Below are positions 32,219-40,887 of a DNA stretch of 64,000 bases, one piece after another. Position numbers and translations under genes: made by a program. Within the stretch, counting starts at the first letter, position 1; each line of letters opens with the position of its first letter. The stretch spans positions 124,001 to 188,000 of the forward strand of contig NZ_JANUHB010000005.1 in the NCBI RefSeq assembly GCF_024756255.1, read 5' to 3'. Under the pieces are notes generated by a model, which worked only from the letters and a program-made list of their open reading frames with translations, was not told where the DNA came from and did no database searches. Source of the DNA: Massilia agilis (GTDB taxonomy: Bacteria > Pseudomonadota > Gammaproteobacteria > Burkholderiales > Burkholderiaceae_D).

Positions 32219-33856
32219 TCAGGCAGCCTTGCGCTGGTCTGCCGCGCCGTCCGGCGCCGTGTTGCCTGCGCTGGCCCGCTGCGGCATGTCGAGCACCTGC
32301 CCCTCGGCCGCCTGGTGCAGACGGAAGCAGGCGGCCAGGCGCGCCAGCTCCTCGGCCAGGCTGCGCATCTGGGCCGAGGATGCCGCCGCCTGTTCCACCA
32401 GCGCGGCGTTCTGCTGGGTCGCGCCGTCCATCTGGATGATGGCCTGGTTGACCTGCTCGATGCCTTGGCTCTGCTCACGGCTGGCGCTGCAGATGTCGCT
32501 CATGTAGAGCGCGACGCGCTCGACCTGGCCGACGATCTGCTCCATCGTCTGGCCGGCCTGCTCGACCGAGCTTGCGCCATCGTCCACGTGCCCCGAGGCG
32601 TCGCGGATCAGGTGCTTGATTTCCTTGGCCGCGGTCGCCGAGCGCTGTGCCAGGTTGCGCACTTCGGCGGCCACGACCGCGAAACCACGGCCTTGTTCGC
32701 CCGCGCGTGCCGCCTCCACCGAGGCATTGAGCGCCAGGATGTTGGTCTGGAACGCGATATCGTCCACCACCGAGATGATCTCTTCGATCCGGCGCGAGCT
32801 TTCGCGGATCAGCTGCATCTTGTTGACCACTTCGCTCACGGCCTGGCCGCCTTTGCCCGCCATCTGCGCGGCGGTGGCGATCTCGGCTTGCGCGCGGTGC
32901 GCATTGTCCTCGTTGCCCTTGACGGTGGAAGTGAGCTGGTTCATCGACGCAGCCGTCTCTTCCAGCGCTGCCGCCTGCCCCTCGGTGCGCGCGGCCAGGT
33001 CGGCATTGCCCGAGGCGATGCCGGCGGTACCTTGTGCCACCACCAAGGTCGCTTCCCGGATCTGCCCGATCAGCACCTTGACGTTGGTTTGCAGCACCCG
33101 CAGCGTTTCGGCCAGCTGTCCCGCCTCGTCCTTGCCATCGACGCGGATGTGGCCGGCCATGTCGCCACTGCTCATCCGTGCCACGTCCTCGCGCAGGCTT
33201 TGCAGCGGCCGCAGCACGGCGCGCACCAGCAATGCGGCGGACACGGCGCAGATGGTGATGCCCAGCACGCCGGCAACGCGCAGGCCAGTGCCGGCGCCGT
33301 CCGACAGCACGCTTGGCACAAACATCGCTCCCAGCAGCAGATGTGGGGCCATGATCTTGGCGCGGACCGACCACTGCCCCAGCCGCGACAGCGGGGTGCG
33401 CCAGCTGCGCCGGATCACGGCGCCCTCGCGTATCAGGATGTCTTCGCTGCCGGCGTTGATTGCGTGGTAGATCTGCTGCGCGGCCTCGACCTGTTCACGC
33501 GCCGGCTTGCTGCGGATCGAGGTGTAACCGACGAGCTGGCCGTTTTCGTACAGCGGCGCCGCGTTCGCCTGCACCCAATAGAAGTTCCCGTTCTTGCAGC
33601 GGTTTTTCACCAGGCCCGACCACGCCTTGCCGGATTTCAACGTCGCCCACATGTCCGCGAACGCCGCGGGCGGCATGTCCGGGTGGCGCACCAGGTTGTG
33701 CGGAGACCCGAGCAACTCTTCGGCGGAAAAGCCGGAAATGTCGATGAACTCCTGGTTGGCGTAGGTGATTTTTCCCTTGAGATCAGTCTTGCTGACAATT
33801 GTCTCGTGATCTTTCAGGACGTACTCAACGTCTGTCACTGGCAGGTTGCGTCGCAT
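32219..33856 (-). CDS. PAS-containing methyl-accepting chemotaxis protein, Aer-like
   Basis: 545 aa energy/redox taxis receptor candidate. It has no periplasmic sensor: an N-terminal PAS domain (about residues 10-120, with the Aer-like ITYANQEFIDISGFSAEELLG and NLVRHPDMP segments), a hydrophobic region with two possible membrane passes (about 170-215), a HAMP region, and the MA signalling domain with RAGEQGRGFAVVAAEVRNLAQRS, the tip that contacts CheA/CheW. In Aer the PAS domain binds FAD. The start is preceded by AGAGGA. A consensus FNR box about 90 bases upstream suggests anaerobic control. Confidence 0.92.
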   Translation of the reverse strand: MRRNLPVTDVEYVLKDHETIVSKTDLKGKITYANQEFIDISGFSAEELLGSPHNLVRHPDMPPAAFADMWATLKSGKAWSGLVKNRCKNGNFYWVQANAAPLYENGQLVGYTSIRSKPAREQVEAAQQIYHAINAGSEDILIREGAVIRRSWRTPLSRLGQWSVRAKIMAPHLLLGAMFVPSVLSDGAGTGLRVAGVLGITICAVSAALLVRAVLRPLQSLREDVARMSSGDMAGHIRVDGKDEAGQLAETLRVLQTNVKVLIGQIREATLVVAQGTAGIASGNADLAARTEGQAAALEETAASMNQLTSTVKGNEDNAHRAQAEIATAAQMAGKGGQAVSEVVNKMQLIRESSRRIEEIISVVDDIAFQTNILALNASVEAARAGEQGRGFAVVAAEVRNLAQRSATAAKEIKHLIRDASGHVDDGASSVEQAGQTMEQIVGQVERVALYMSDICSASREQSQGIEQVNQAIIQMDGATQQNAALVEQAAASSAQMRSLAEELARLAACFRLHQAAEGQVLDMPQRASAGNTAPDGAADQRKAA

Positions 33857-34595
33857 GGCTTCCTCTTAAACCTTGTGTGGCACGGCATGCTGAACGGCAG
33901 CATTCGAATGGCCGCGAGGTTAGCAGCGCTGCAACTTGTGTGTACTTGATGTCCATCAAATAGGTACCAAAAGTACCCACGGGAAACAGCCCGGGAAGCG
34001 CACCGCTTGGGTGCGTTTGCCGGGCCGCTGAGGAAGCAGGAGAAGAAAAAGGGGAGCGTTGGAACCCAGCATATCTCGCACTAACATTCATATATCTCTA
34101 GAGGATTTTCCTGCCTCTTCTCACGCAGGCGGCAGTACTTTTTCTCATAAACTTCCGAGTTCTTACAAATAGCGAACCAGGAGAGGCTAGCTAGATGTGA
34201 TGTTGCAAGACATCGTTGACGCGCGCTCGAGCATGGACGTCCAGTTGCCGGCGGCCAGTAGGGAGCTGTCTTCCGGAAGAGAGCGGGACGACGCACTACA
34301 CTCGTTTTCGCATGTCGATGAGCTGGCCGCGCTCAGATTGATCAGCCTTTCTCTGAACATCGAGATCGTCGTGCAGTCGGAAAATCTAGCTGTTATCAAT
34401 CGGGCGCCCGCAGCGCACCAAGATTGAAACACTGTTATTCATTAGAACGAACAATTGGTGATGGAACGACGGACGGCTCCCGTCGCGCTCGTTCCGGCCG
34501 TGGAGCCGCAGGTTTACCTCGTCCACTACGGCGAAAAGGCAACGCGCCTGTCAAATTTCATTGTGGCGCTGAGGGGTGCTTTCCGGGGAATTTTG
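33857..34595. other. Gap between the chemoreceptor and the HNH gene
   Basis: The first ~250 bases are G+C-rich and hold the chemoreceptor leader and FNR site. From about 34070 the sequence becomes visibly richer in A/T and stays so to about 37690. I see no convincing gene between 34112 and 34595; short open frames on both strands (34187-34432) lack coding character or recognisable motifs and might be remnants. The 34112-34150 stretch has repeats discussed as a possible element end. Confidence 0.5.
33946..33959 (-). promoter_or_regulatory. FNR/ANR-type binding site upstream of the Aer-like receptor
   Basis: TTGAT-GTCC-ATCAA matches the FNR consensus TTGAT-N4-ATCAA at every defined position. 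The centre is near 33952.5; a -10-like TAACCT on the minus strand at 33922-33917 would place the transcript start about 41 bases from the centre, the geometry of a class II FNR-activated promoter. Confidence 0.65.
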
Positions 34596-35432
34596 TTACG
34601 TTCCGCCGCCCAGCCGTAAAGTTGCTGCTCTTAATACCCGATTAGCTTTCTCCAACTCGGCCAGATCAATCGATTTCATAGAGTTGGCGGTAATCTTTAG
34701 TAAATCATTCGCTTCAGTACGGTCTAATCCTGGGTATTTCTCAATTAACACGTCCACGGATGCTTCAATGGACTGGGTTTTTGTAGAAATGCTATTAGCA
34801 AGTGTGCGAACTTCATGAGGGAAACCGTCTGCTCGCGCCATGAGGGCACTAGCTCGTAACTTACATAACTCCGTTAAGTTATTAATATCAGAAAGCTTGC
34901 ACGTCTCAATTAAATACTTGCCCTCGTCGGTCAACTCGGTGTAAGTCCAACAGGATGTGTTCAATCTAACGTGGTCCGAATAACTATGTTCATGCGGGCT
35001 CACCCATAAAACGCGAGCGGCTGAAGGATATCTCACGATGCTTCTTCGGCGGTCCTTCAAGGCATCGAAGGTTCCCTTATTGTTATTGCAAACCTTGCAA
35101 GCGATTACGAGATTTCTTGGTTCGAATCTGAAATTCGGGTACCCATTCGTATGGCGTCTATCGTCAAATTGATTGCTCACACGCTTTGCGGGACTGTTCC
35201 AAGGTGACGCCCCTTTCGGGAGTATATGATCCAGTTCGCGATGCCCATTTTCGTCGGCTTGTATCGGATTTTGGCAGTAAGCACATCGCCATTTTTGAAG
35301 AATCAACAACCTGCGCCGCAACGAAACGATCTCCGTGAAATCGGTCGACCATTCGCTGTCTTTCAAAGCTCGGACGCTCTTGAAAAGATCTTTGTCGGCA
35401 TCCTCGAGAATCAAACGCTCGAACATCTGCAT
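34596..35432 (-). CDS. HNH endonuclease, PtuB-like (Septu) candidate
   Basis: 278 aa. The HNH core is C50-x2-C53, H64-R-E-L-D68-H69-I-L-P, N107 (RNLVIACKVCNNNKG) and C112-x2-C115: a zinc-stabilised HNH domain with the metal/catalytic D-H pair intact. The C-terminal ~120 residues are helical without a known motif. The ATG abuts the stop of the upstream ATPase gene with no gap (TAG-ATG), so the two are translationally coupled. ATPase plus HNH is the composition of Septu anti-phage systems, where PtuB is the nuclease. Codon use is more A/T-rich than in the flanking genes. A stand-alone HNH nuclease or another ATPase/HNH system is the alternative. Confidence 0.78.
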   Translation of the reverse strand: MQMFERLILEDADKDLFKSVRALKDSEWSTDFTEIVSLRRRLLILQKWRCAYCQNPIQADENGHRELDHILPKGASPWNSPAKRVSNQFDDRRHTNGYPNFRFEPRNLVIACKVCNNNKGTFDALKDRRRSIVRYPSAARVLWVSPHEHSYSDHVRLNTSCWTYTELTDEGKYLIETCKLSDINNLTELCKLRASALMARADGFPHEVRTLANSISTKTQSIEASVDVLIEKYPGLDRTEANDLLKITANSMKSIDLAELEKANRVLRAATLRLGGGT

Positions 35433-36881
35433 CTAGGTGTTCCCCGGGTTGCTCAAGCGCGAGAGTGATGTGCGCACTTGTAGTAAGACGTCTCGCATCG
35501 GATCATATGGCGGCAACATCTCGGCGTCTTGGAGGAGGTACTCCGAAAGAAAATCCATTTCTTCCGACTCCACAGGAACGCCGATTTTGATAATTTCAAG
35601 TGCGCGCGCCGCGTTCACGCCGAAATCTCGAGCTCGAGGAGGCGTCTGGAACACCTTTTCATAAACGTCACTTGCTGTCCAGCCATAAGAAGAGTCGAGT
35701 TCGACCGCTTCAATTAGCGGTTTTCCCTTGATCATCGTTCTCTTCAACATAGTGACATTGCCCCATTGCGGCGCGACACCTGAAGCAATTAGCGGAGAGT
35801 GAGTTGCAATGATGACTTGGCATTTGGCAGACTCACGGCAAATAGATTCAAGAACGGGTACGTAATCAAGCTGCCAATCGGGATGCAAGCTATTCTCAGG
35901 TTCATCAATTAATACAAGCGTTCCAGGGATTAACTCCAATGACAACCCTACAAAGCTGCTTAACCAATTCCATTGCCCGGAGCTCAAATCGTCCCCTGAA
36001 ATATCAAGCTTTTGTAACTTCCCTTCGTTTGTTTCGGACAACTTCCAGAACCTAGTTTCTTGCACTTCAACAATTCCAAAGCGAAGAAGTGCTTCCCATT
36101 CCGCCATCTTTAGGCCGTTGGATCGGCTACGACCGGGACCGATAGAAAGGGTTATTGTGGGTGCCCGGCCCTCCAACTGGCCCAATCGATCCATCAACGC
36201 GACGGCTCGATTTTTGGTCACCATCTCATCAATGATTCCTTTCGCCTCAACAAGCCGTTCGTCATGATCACCCGTTCGTAAGAGACGTTCGACCTCATCC
36301 TTGATCTTTGCTGATACCAAAGAGACAAAGGTCTTTGAACTTCGCCGAAGGGCCGCTTCGTAAATTTCATCGTCCGCAACGATCAACGTAATGCGCAAGG
36401 TTGCCATTAGCCCCAGCTTCTTGAAGACTGAAGCCAAGAATTCGCCTCGCTCCGGAAGAAGATGCCGATTTGAAATCACCGCTGCTACTAAAGTTCTCTC
36501 GCATTGAGCAACGCCAGACATTCCATTGCTCGCTCGCTGGCCGAGATAAACAAATCGATCGCGATACCTTTTGGTGCGCCGTATCGCTTTAACGTTCAAA
36601 TTACCCGCACGCGGAAAGCGATCGAGCGGCGTGCCGGAGATGGCGATTATTTTGGTCGGCAGTCGTCGCGCCCCTTCTGGCGCGAATGTTATTGATTTCC
36701 CACGTGAGTTGTAACGTGAGCCGCCTAGTGCAAATTCCGTTATGAGGCGGAGGAGCAAGCTTTTGCGAGAGCCGTTTTCACCAATTATAACTGTTGTCCA
36801 ACGACCGTCGTTAGATGTCTCTGGCGCTATCTTTATGGGAGAACTAAAACCGCCATTCGTCACCAACATTTCTGTAATCAT
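35433..36881 (-). CDS. AAA/ABC-type ATPase, PtuA-like (Septu) candidate
   Basis: 482 aa P-loop ATPase of the AAA_15/AAA_21 (OLD/SMC-like) type: Walker A region IIGENGSRKSLLLR (G34-S41), an ABC-like signature DLSSGQWN (298-305), Walker B TLVLIDEPENSLHPDWQ (321-337) and the switch histidine in IIATHSP (H361). The helical insert between Walker A and the signature fits a coiled arm. Walker A has arginine (R39) where G is usual before K-S. No Toprim domain follows, which argues against an OLD nuclease. AGAGGA precedes the ATG. With the coupled HNH gene it matches PtuA-PtuB; no reverse transcriptase is nearby, so a retron version is not supported. Confidence 0.78.
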   Translation of the reverse strand: MITEMLVTNGGFSSPIKIAPETSNDGRWTTVIIGENGSRKSLLLRLITEFALGGSRYNSRGKSITFAPEGARRLPTKIIAISGTPLDRFPRAGNLNVKAIRRTKRYRDRFVYLGQRASNGMSGVAQCERTLVAAVISNRHLLPERGEFLASVFKKLGLMATLRITLIVADDEIYEAALRRSSKTFVSLVSAKIKDEVERLLRTGDHDERLVEAKGIIDEMVTKNRAVALMDRLGQLEGRAPTITLSIGPGRSRSNGLKMAEWEALLRFGIVEVQETRFWKLSETNEGKLQKLDISGDDLSSGQWNWLSSFVGLSLELIPGTLVLIDEPENSLHPDWQLDYVPVLESICRESAKCQVIIATHSPLIASGVAPQWGNVTMLKRTMIKGKPLIEAVELDSSYGWTASDVYEKVFQTPPRARDFGVNAARALEIIKIGVPVESEEMDFLSEYLLQDAEMLPPYDPMRDVLLQVRTSLSRLSNPGNT

Positions 36882-37695
36882 CTATTCCTCTAACTCAATA
36901 AGTCGCGTTATGGATAACCAACGAAGGACTCGGCAACCTAAGGCCTACGGACGCTTGTTATCGCCGACGATACAATTTGGCATCGCGACCAATTGTTGTT
37001 GTCCGCCGGAGGTATGTCAGGAGAGCGAGCATATATCTCGAGCCTGTTGCTCGGAGCATTTGGAAGCTCCGTCACAAAAAAACAACATCGTTAATGCATG
37101 CCAGAGTTTGGCGATTCTATTTGCCGCTAATACCGCCATTTCTCGACGCGGCTTAGCAGTGCCATGTCTGGTTCTATTGAACTATTGTGATCCGTAAAGA
37201 GCAAGAAGACAACAGGCAGATCGTATGAGGGATCGCAAAGGGGAGTTTCTTGCGGTCGTCACCCACACTTAAAAATGGCGATTAGAAAAACGCGCGGGGC
37301 CGCAACCGGTGCGGGTAAGGCCTGGCGCTCTATCGCCCCAATGCGTGCCGGCGCACGATGCCAGGCAAGAATAAAGATCTTCCGGCCAAGCTTAGGCTGA
37401 TCTAAGGCCTCACAAAATCTGGCGTTTTTTGCGGGCGAAGTAGGGAAGCCTGCAGGCAGGCATTGGGGGGGAAGGTCGCAGCGGCCTTATCGCAGATTAA
37501 CGTAGTTGGCCCCGCAGTCTTCCTTGCCCAACTAAAGGGTTCTCACTTAGTTGAGCTCAGCCTGCGTTGCGGCGCAGTAGTTTGTGCGTGCGCACGGTGA
37601 GCAGAAGCTACTGCGAACAATCTGAGAACTCTGCGAATTCACCTCGAAGTTTTTTGAGACACTGCGAAGTATCCTGAGAACCTACAGGACGGAGC
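36882..37695. other. Non-coding part of the island upstream of the ATPase gene
   Basis: About 800 bases with no convincing gene. The part next to the ATPase start presumably contains its promoter, which I cannot pin down. From 37528 there is dense inverted symmetry: CAACTAA / TTAGTTG (37529-37553), CGCAGTAG / CTACTGCG (37573-37580 and 37608-37615) enclosing GTGCGTGCGCAC, then three CTGCGAA copies (37611, 37631, 37662) and two TGAGAAC copies (37623, 37675) up to 37686. Confidence 0.55.
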
Positions 37696-38928
37696 TTACA
37701 CCACCGAGCCGAGCTTGAAGATCGGCAGGTACATCGCGACCACCAGGCCGCCGATCAGCACGCCGAGCACGACCATGATCAGCGGTTCCATCAGCGACGA
37801 CAAAGATGCGACGGCTTCGTCCACCTCTTCCTCGAAGAAGTCGGCCACCTTGCCGAGCATGCCGTCCAACGCGCCCGATTCTTCGCCGATCGCCACCATC
37901 TGGGTGACCAGGCTCGGGAACACGTCGGCGTTCTGCATCGCGACCGTGAGGCTGGTGCCGGTGGACACCTCGTTCTGGATGCGCTTGGTCGCCTCGACGT
38001 ACACGAAGTTGCCGGACGCGCCGCCCACCGAGTCCAGCGCCTCGACCAGCGGCACGCCGGCCGCGAACATGGTGGCCAGGGTGCGGGTCCAGCGCGCGAT
38101 GGTGGCCTTGCGTATCACGTCGCCGAACACGGGCAGGCGCAGCAGCAGGCGGTCCATCGCGTTCTGCACCTTGACCGAGCGGCGCCACGCCTGGAAGAAA
38201 AAGTACAGCGCGCCGAACAGCGACCCGAAGATCAGGTACCACCATTTGACGAAGAATTCCGAGATGCCCATCACGATCAGGGTCGGGGCAGGCAGGTCGG
38301 CGCCAAAGCTGGAGAACACCTGCTTGAACGCCGGCACCACCCAGATCATGATCACCGCCGTGACCACGAACGCGATCGCCAGGATCGCGCACGGGTACAT
38401 CAGCGCCGATTTGATCTTGGCCTTGAGCGCGAGCGTCTTTTCCTTGTACACCGCCAGGCGCGCCAGCAGGTCTTCCAGGATACCGGCCTGCTCGCCGGCG
38501 CCCACCAGGTTGCAGAACAGGGCGTCGAAGTAGAGCGGGTACTTGCGGAAGGCGTTGTTCAGTGCCGTGCCGGTCTCGACGTCGGAGCGCAGGTCCATGA
38601 TCAGCTTGGCCATCGACGGGTTGGCGTGGCCGCGGCCAACGATGTCGAACGATTGCAGCAGCGGCACGCCGGCCTTCATCATGGTCGCGAGCTGGCGCGT
38701 GAACATGGTCAGGTCCTTGTCCGTGATCTTCTTCCCGGCGCGGTAGGCCTTCTTCTTGACCTTGGTGACGAGCACGCCCTGGCGGCGCAGCGTGACGTTC
38801 ACGATCGATTCGCTGGCCGCGCGGATTTCCCCGCGCACGGTGCGGCCGGACTTGTCCTTGCCTTCCCAGGCAAAGACGGTTTCCTTGGTGGCGCCGGCGG
38901 CGCTGCGCGATGGTGCGGAAGTGGCCAT
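37696..38928 (-). CDS. pilC: Type IV pilus inner-membrane platform protein PilC
   Basis: 410 aa with two T2SF domains. A soluble N-terminus (FAWEGKDKSGRTVRGEIRA) precedes FTRQLATMMKAGVPLLQSFDIV, and the second repeat is RWTRTLATMFAAGVPLVEALDSVG; hydrophobic helices occur near residues 175-195, 220-245 and at the C-terminus. PilC couples the PilB/PilT motors to pilus assembly. It follows pilB by seven bases. Its stop lies nine bases from the edge of the candidate island, so the usual downstream neighbour pilD has been separated. Confidence 0.96.
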   Translation of the reverse strand: MATSAPSRSAAGATKETVFAWEGKDKSGRTVRGEIRAASESIVNVTLRRQGVLVTKVKKKAYRAGKKITDKDLTMFTRQLATMMKAGVPLLQSFDIVGRGHANPSMAKLIMDLRSDVETGTALNNAFRKYPLYFDALFCNLVGAGEQAGILEDLLARLAVYKEKTLALKAKIKSALMYPCAILAIAFVVTAVIMIWVVPAFKQVFSSFGADLPAPTLIVMGISEFFVKWWYLIFGSLFGALYFFFQAWRRSVKVQNAMDRLLLRLPVFGDVIRKATIARWTRTLATMFAAGVPLVEALDSVGGASGNFVYVEATKRIQNEVSTGTSLTVAMQNADVFPSLVTQMVAIGEESGALDGMLGKVADFFEEEVDEAVASLSSLMEPLIMVVLGVLIGGLVVAMYLPIFKLGSVV

Positions 38929-38935
38929 GGGTTCC

Positions 38936-40663
38936 TTATTCGTTGGTGCAGCCGAGCACTTCTTCGAGGCTGGTCAGCCCCTGCTTCACTTTCATCAGCC
39001 CGGAGCGGCGCAGCGAGTTCACGCCCTCCGCCTCGGCCTGCGCGGCAATCTGCATCGAGTTGCCGTTTGCGAGAATCAGTTTTTCAATTGCCGGCGTGAT
39101 CGGCATCACCTGGTAGATGCCGACCCGGCCCTTGTAGCCCGACCCCAGGCAGCGCTCGCAGCCGACCGGGCCGTACGGTTTCCAGTCGCCTTCCAGGTCG
39201 GACTCGCGAAAGCCCGCCGCCAGCAGCGCCTCGCGCTCGGTCTCGAGCGGCTGCTTGCAGCTGCACAGGCGGCGCGCCAGGCGCTGCGCCGTGATCAGGA
39301 TGACCGACGAGGCGATGTTGAACGGTGCCACCCCCATGTTCATCAGGCGCGTCAGCGTGGACGGGCCGTCGTTGGTGTGCAGGGTGGAGAACACCATGTG
39401 GCCGGTCTGCGCGGCCTTGATCGCGATGTCGGCCGTTTCGAGGTCGCGGATCTCGCCGACCATGATCACGTCCGGGTCCTGGCGCAGGAAGGACTTGAGC
39501 GCGGCGGCGAAGGTCAGGCCCGCTTTGTCGTTGACGTTGACCTGGTTCACGCCGGGCAGGTTGATCTCGGCCGGGTCTTCGGCGGTCGAGATGTTGATGC
39601 CCGGCTTGTTGATCACGTTCAGGCACGAGTACAGCGACACCGTCTTGCCCGAGCCGGTCGGGCCGGTCACCAGCACCATGCCGTACGGCCGCTGGATCGC
39701 GTCCAGCAGCAGCGCCTTCTGGTCCGGGTCATAGCCGAGCGAGTCGATGCCCATCTGCGCCTGGGTCGAGTCCAGGATACGCATCACGGTCTTTTCGCCG
39801 AACAGTGTGGGCAGGGTAGAGACGCGAAAGTCGATGGTCTTGGTCGGCGAGACGATCAGGCGCAGGCGGCCGTCCTGCGGCACGCGCTTTTCCGAAATGT
39901 CGAGCTTGGACAGCACCTTGATGCGCGAGACCAGCTTGTCGCGGATCGCCAGCGGCGGCTGGGCGTGGTCGCGCAGCACGCCGTCCACCCGCATGCGGAT
40001 GCGGTAGAACTTTTCGTACGGCTCGAAGTGGATGTCCGAGGCGCCCAGGTTGACCGCATCCATCAGGATCTTGTTGAGGAACTTGACGATCGGCGCGTCC
40101 TCGACCTCGGCCTGCGGCTCGGGCGCGGCCGCCTGCTGGGCTTCCTCTTCGGCAAACTCGATCTCGGCATCCTCGCCGGCCAGCTCGTTCAGCGCCTCCT
40201 CCGCGCTCTTGCTCAGGCTTGCCAGCAGCGCGAGCAGCGACTCGTGCGCCACGATCACCGGTTCGACCGTGGCCTCGCTCTGGAACTTGATCTGGTCGAG
40301 CGCCTGGGTGTTGGTCGGGTCCGACAGCGCCACCGACATCTTGTTGCCGCGCTTGGCCAGCGCGATCACGCGCTGCGCCTGCATCAGCTTGGCGTCGATC
40401 GCGCCGGACGGGATCGCGCCCGGGTTGAACGCGGACAGGTCGAGCTGGGGATAGCCGAAGGTCTCGGCACAGAAGCTCGCCAGCGACGCGCTGTCGATGC
40501 TCTTGCTCGCGATTAGCGCGTCGATGAACTGGACCTTTTCCGCGCTCGCGGCCTTTTGCAGCGCGTCGGCCTGCGGCATGGTCAGGCGCCCCGCCTGCAC
40601 CAGCGCGCGGGCCAGGCCGGACATCGGCGTACCTGTAGTCGCGGTAGGGAGGACTGCTGCCAT
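38936..40663 (-). CDS. pilB: Type IV pilus assembly ATPase PilB
   Basis: 575 aa hexameric extension motor. An N-terminal GspE/MshEN-type domain (FIDALIASKSIDSASLASFCAETFGYP) precedes the secretion ATPase domain with Walker A GPTGSGKTVSLYS (near residue 331), Walker B PDVIMVGEIRDLETA, the His box STLHTNDGPSTLTRL, and a zinc-binding C-x-C ... C-x2-C set (LCSCKQPL, GCERCLGSGYKG). Length is typical. It forms an operon with pilC. Confidence 0.97.
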   Translation of the reverse strand: MAAVLPTATTGTPMSGLARALVQAGRLTMPQADALQKAASAEKVQFIDALIASKSIDSASLASFCAETFGYPQLDLSAFNPGAIPSGAIDAKLMQAQRVIALAKRGNKMSVALSDPTNTQALDQIKFQSEATVEPVIVAHESLLALLASLSKSAEEALNELAGEDAEIEFAEEEAQQAAAPEPQAEVEDAPIVKFLNKILMDAVNLGASDIHFEPYEKFYRIRMRVDGVLRDHAQPPLAIRDKLVSRIKVLSKLDISEKRVPQDGRLRLIVSPTKTIDFRVSTLPTLFGEKTVMRILDSTQAQMGIDSLGYDPDQKALLLDAIQRPYGMVLVTGPTGSGKTVSLYSCLNVINKPGINISTAEDPAEINLPGVNQVNVNDKAGLTFAAALKSFLRQDPDVIMVGEIRDLETADIAIKAAQTGHMVFSTLHTNDGPSTLTRLMNMGVAPFNIASSVILITAQRLARRLCSCKQPLETEREALLAAGFRESDLEGDWKPYGPVGCERCLGSGYKGRVGIYQVMPITPAIEKLILANGNSMQIAAQAEAEGVNSLRRSGLMKVKQGLTSLEEVLGCTNE

Positions 40664-40887
40664 AAGAGCCGTTTTACAAAACCAGTGGCGGAAAAAACGC
40701 CGGGCAGGGCCAAAGCCGCCCGGACGGACTCTTGGATGATGCCTTTGGGAAAAATATTTGTAAAGCGTTGCAGCGCGGGAAGATGCGCTCCTGCCACGCA
40801 GACAAAATGGCTATGGTGCGGCGCGCAAGCGGGCAGGGCTTTGCATAAGGTCAACTGAGCTGGCAGTTCGACAACGCGGTGGCGGGC
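40664..40887. other. Upstream region of pilB
   Basis: Presumed pilB promoter region on the minus strand, up to the repeat pair at 40888. I see no confident -35/-10 or sigma-54 site, and no gene. Confidence 0.4.

Larger units (their letters stand above)
34112..37686. mobile_element. Candidate genomic island carrying a Septu-like pair
   Basis: The segment has lower G+C than both flanks and carries two defence-like genes. Its outer edges read TGCCTCTTCTCA (34112, inward on +) and TGTAGGTTCTCA (37686, inward on -), i.e. TG-N4-TTCTCA at both ends, each followed by more TCTCA and CGCAG-type repeats, as seen in transposons with multiple transposase-binding sites. There is no transposase, integrase, tRNA or obvious target duplication. 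The boundaries are inferred. Confidence 0.4.

Noticed and set aside
34187-34432. Short overlapping open frames (about 76-81 codons) on opposite strands at the island's left side
   Set aside because: No ribosome site with good spacing, no recognised motif, low coding character on both strands. They may be remnants, but I cannot support a gene.
35433-36881. An OLD-family nuclease or the GajA protein of a Gabija system
   Set aside because: Those need a Toprim domain after the ATPase and, for Gabija, a UvrD-like helicase partner. Neither is present; the partner is an HNH protein.
33857-37695. A retron carrying Septu-type effectors
   Set aside because: No reverse transcriptase frame or motif is present on either strand of the island, so only the ATPase/HNH pair is supported.
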